A DNA stretch of 64,000 bases from Novosphingobium sediminicola (GTDB lineage: Bacteria; Pseudomonadota; Alphaproteobacteria; Sphingomonadales; Sphingomonadaceae): assembly GCF_014196525.1 (NCBI RefSeq), contig NZ_JACIDX010000007.1:210955-274954 (forward strand). The letters run 5' to 3'. How positions within the stretch are numbered: the first letter of the stretch is position 1; the number at the start of each line of letters is the position of its first letter. Below the pieces are notes generated by a model that worked only from the letters and a program-made list of their open reading frames with translations, searched no databases and was not told the DNA's origin. This document shows, one piece after another, positions 62,046 through 64,000 of the stretch. The position numbers and the translations under genes were made by a program.

Positions 62046-63065
62046 ATGCCGATCCTTGGCATCGAAAGTGTGGTGTATGGCGTGGAGGATCTGGCGCTGT
62101 GCAACCGCTTCTGGGCCGATTATGGCCTGATCCGCAGCGATGACGGCGCCGATGATGCGCCCAGCGAATGGACGCTGCCTTCGGGCTCGCGGATGATTAT
62201 GCGGGGCATCGACGATCCCTCGCTGCCGCCTGCCTATTTCCCCGGTTCGGGGGTGCGCGAATGTTTCCTCGGCGTCGATACGTCAGAGGCGCTTGAGCGT
62301 TTGGTAGCCAAGGTGGGCGTTGACCGCGAAGTGCGCCGCGATGCCGATGGCACCGCCCATTTTCTCGATCCCGATGGCAATCCGATGGGCCTGCGCGTGT
62401 GGAACAAGCGGCCGGTGATGTGTCGACCCGATCCCGTCAACGCGCCCGACAACATCCTGCGATTGAACCAGCATCGCAAGTGGCGCGCGCGTGCCTTGCC
62501 CCGCACAATCAATCATATTGTTTATTTTTCTGATGATTACGTGTCGACCTATGAGTTCTATCGGGACCGTCTGGGTTTCCGCATGACCGATCATTCCAAG
62601 GCCAACGGCATCTTTGCCCGCGCCGATGGCACCTATGAACATCACACGATCTTCTGGCTGACCACCCTGCATCCCGGCACGCGGGGAAAGCGCGGCTATG
62701 CCCATATCGCTTTTGGCCTTGAGGACATTGACGAGGTGATGGTGGGCGCCAATTACATGACGGATCATGGCTGGGCACATGAGCGGCCCTTTGCCCCTGC
62801 GCTCAACCGGCACCGGATTTCCTCGGCCATGTATTACTATTTCCCATGCCCGGCGGGCGGGGACGCGGAATATCATGCCGACACCGATTATCTCGACGAT
62901 GGCTGGATCCCGCGCGTGTGGGAAATGATGTTTGGCGCGGCGGTGTGGCAGACGGATTCGCCCGGATTTTTCGGGGATCGCGGCATCACATGGGATGTGG
63001 TGCTGGACCCGGAAGAGGCCTCGTTGGAGGCGTGGCGCGATTTCGGAAAAGCGGATCGTAAGTAA
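62046..63065 (+). CDS. VOC-family protein, extradiol dioxygenase-like
   Basis: 339 residues, two VOC modules. The N-terminal module (ESVVYGVEDLALCNRFWADYGL) lacks metal residues, the C-terminal module has His in INHIVYFSDD, His in GYAHIAFGLED and a candidate Glu in DAEYHAD: the two-His-one-Glu iron site of type I extradiol dioxygenases such as 2,3-dihydroxybiphenyl dioxygenase. It may open the aromatic ring, or be a VOC isomerase. ATG 62046 is chosen by alignment to family starts; GGGAG lies 10 bases upstream. Confidence 0.85.
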   Translation: MPILGIESVVYGVEDLALCNRFWADYGLIRSDDGADDAPSEWTLPSGSRMIMRGIDDPSLPPAYFPGSGVRECFLGVDTSEALERLVAKVGVDREVRRDADGTAHFLDPDGNPMGLRVWNKRPVMCRPDPVNAPDNILRLNQHRKWRARALPRTINHIVYFSDDYVSTYEFYRDRLGFRMTDHSKANGIFARADGTYEHHTIFWLTTLHPGTRGKRGYAHIAFGLEDIDEVMVGANYMTDHGWAHERPFAPALNRHRISSAMYYYFPCPAGGDAEYHADTDYLDDGWIPRVWEMMFGAAVWQTDSPGFFGDRGITWDVVLDPEEASLEAWRDFGKADRK

Positions 63066-63076
63066 TTAATTCATAA
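63065..63076 (+). promoter_or_regulatory. Shared box ATTAATTCATAA, copy 2
   Basis: Exact second copy of the 12-mer at 61927-61938, spanning the last base of the VOC gene stop and the short gap to the HisD-family gene. The gap (33 bases) is very AT-rich. Could allow separate regulation of the HisD-family gene. Confidence 0.4.
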
Positions 63077-63098
63077 AATAATTATTAGGGGAAAGATC

Positions 63099-64000
63099 AT
63101 GGCCATCTGGCTGAAGCGCGGCGCGGCTGCGGAAGAGAAGGCGCAGGCGGATCGCAAGGTTCGTGATATTGTCGAGGCGGCGCTGGGCGATATTGAGAAG
63201 CGCGGCGATGATGCGGTGCGGGATATGTCGATCAAGTTCGACGGCTGGGACCGGGAAGATTATCGCCTGTCGCAGTCCGAGATCGACGCGGCGGTCGAGA
63301 GCCTGAGCCCGCAGGAGCGCAAGGACATCGAATTTGCCCAAGCGCAGGTCAAGAATTTCGCCCAGATCCAGCGCGCCAGCATGACCGACGTTGAGGTCGA
63401 AACCATGCCCGGCGTGGTGCTGGGGCATAAGAACCTGCCGATCCAGAATGCGGGTTGCTATGTGCCGGGCGGGAAATATCCGCTGCTGGCCAGCGCGCAT
63501 ATGAGCGTGATCACCGCCAAGGTGGCGGGCGTGCCGCGCGTGATCACCTGTGCCCCGCCGTTTCAGGGCAAGCCCGCGCGCGCGATTGTCGCAGCCCAGG
63601 CTCTGGCGGGTGCCGATGCGATCTATGCGCTGGGCGGCATTCAGGCGATCGGCGCCATGGCTATCGGCACGCAGACCATTGATCCGGTTGATATTCTTGT
63701 CGGGCCCGGCAATGCTTTCGTAGCCGAGGCCAAGCGCCAATTGTTTGGCCGCGTGGGCATCGACCTGTTTGCCGGCCCGACCGAAACGCTGATCATCGCC
63801 GACGAGATCGGCTGCGACCCGGAAATGGCCGCGACCGATATTCTGGGTCAGGTCGAGCATGGGCCGGACAGCCCCGGCGTGCTGCTGACCAACAGCGAAG
63901 CCTTTGCCCGCGCGACGATGAAGGAAATCGAGCGCCTGCTGGAAATCCTGCCGACCGCCGACCATGCCCGCAAGGCGTGGGAGACGTTTGGCGAGGTGAT
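63099..64000 (+). CDS. Histidinol dehydrogenase family protein (3' end cut by window)
   Basis: At least 300 residues, reading frame open to the end of the window. HisD family: [66 protein letters not shown] and [10 protein letters not shown], with the catalytic Glu/His segment conserved. The position in a catabolic cluster and the [10 protein letters not shown] style recall paralogues that oxidise other alcohols (such as sulfopropanediol dehydrogenase HpsN) more than biosynthetic HisD. AGGGGAAAG is the ribosome site. Function at family level only. Confidence 0.85.
   Translation, partial: MAIWLKRGAAAEEKAQADRKVRDIVEAALGDIEKRGDDAVRDMSIKFDGWDREDYRLSQSEIDAAVESLSPQERKDIEFAQAQVKNFAQIQRASMTDVEVETMPGVVLGHKNLPIQNAGCYVPGGKYPLLASAHMSVITAKVAGVPRVITCAPPFQGKPARAIVAAQALAGADAIYALGGIQAIGAMAIGTQTIDPVDILVGPGNAFVAEAKRQLFGRVGIDLFAGPTETLIIADEIGCDPEMAATDILGQVEHGPDSPGVLLTNSEAFARATMKEIERLLEILPTADHARKAWETFGEV

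Noticed and set aside
61955..62143. Short frame starting MANETGAPAMPPVDKW upstream of the extradiol-type VOC gene
   Set aside because: It runs into the VOC gene in another frame and stops there; a frameshift would be needed to link them and the VOC protein is complete without it.
63099..64000. Assignment of the last gene as biosynthetic hisD
   Set aside because: No other histidine genes nearby, and the neighbours are catabolic; only the family can be claimed.

Overview
The window is GC-rich, densely coded chromosomal DNA from an alphaproteobacterium. Four TonB-dependent receptors, an exported DUF6152/DUF6644 module, a NodT-type RND pump and a long run of ring-cleavage and decarboxylase genes suggest a sphingomonad of the Novosphingobium/Sphingobium type. 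This placement rests on gene content and codon style, not on an rRNA or marker gene. I found no tRNA, rRNA, insertion sequence, CRISPR array or phage gene. No gene-free stretch exceeds 300 bases; the largest gaps are divergent promoter regions of 220-280 bases.

Layout. 0-7 kb: a TonB receptor, a NarL-type two-component pair, and a two-gene operon (beta-propeller protein plus class A acid phosphatase) preceded by a good match to a PhoB box. 7-18.6 kb: a signalling block of ten genes, most joined by 4-base stop/start overlaps. It starts with a hybrid histidine kinase whose N-terminus resembles the plant ethylene receptor copper site, continues with a REC-PAS-GGDEF-EAL protein, and then carries a che set (STAS, CheY, CheA, two CheW, CheR, CheB). 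It ends with a soluble MCP-like protein that carries a CheZ-like motif and a tandem acidic C-terminus. 18.6-26.5 kb: RND efflux operon and an OmpR-type two-component pair, all on the minus strand.

26.5-41 kb: a YeiH-type exporter with a divergent LysR regulator, three more TonB receptors, a Bcr/CflA transporter, a Tat-exported flavin oxidoreductase divergent from a small cytochrome c, and a class A acid phosphatase homologue that has lost its catalytic residues. 41-48.5 kb: a secreted/membrane module (NTF2-like, DUF6152, two diverged paralogues, two DUF6644 membrane proteins, an alpha/beta hydrolase without a recognisable nucleophile, an MBL-fold enzyme, an exported intradiol dioxygenase, cytochrome b561) next to a LysR gene.

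48.5-64 kb: a catabolic cluster. It holds an FAD monooxygenase, VOC proteins including an extradiol-dioxygenase-like one, a carboxymuconolactone-decarboxylase-like protein, TetR, FAH hydrolase, aldehyde dehydrogenase, SDR, two metal-dependent amidohydrolases (LigI-like and ACMSD-like), a cupin, an acetoacetate-decarboxylase-like protein, NTF2-like proteins, an MFS transporter and a HisD-family dehydrogenase cut by the window end. Together these fit uptake, hydroxylation, ring opening and decarboxylation of an aromatic acid, but the substrate cannot be read from the sequence. A 17-base element, ATGCATAAG(A/T)GAATTAC, occurs in two widely separated intergenic regions, with weaker relatives in two others, and may mark a shared regulon.
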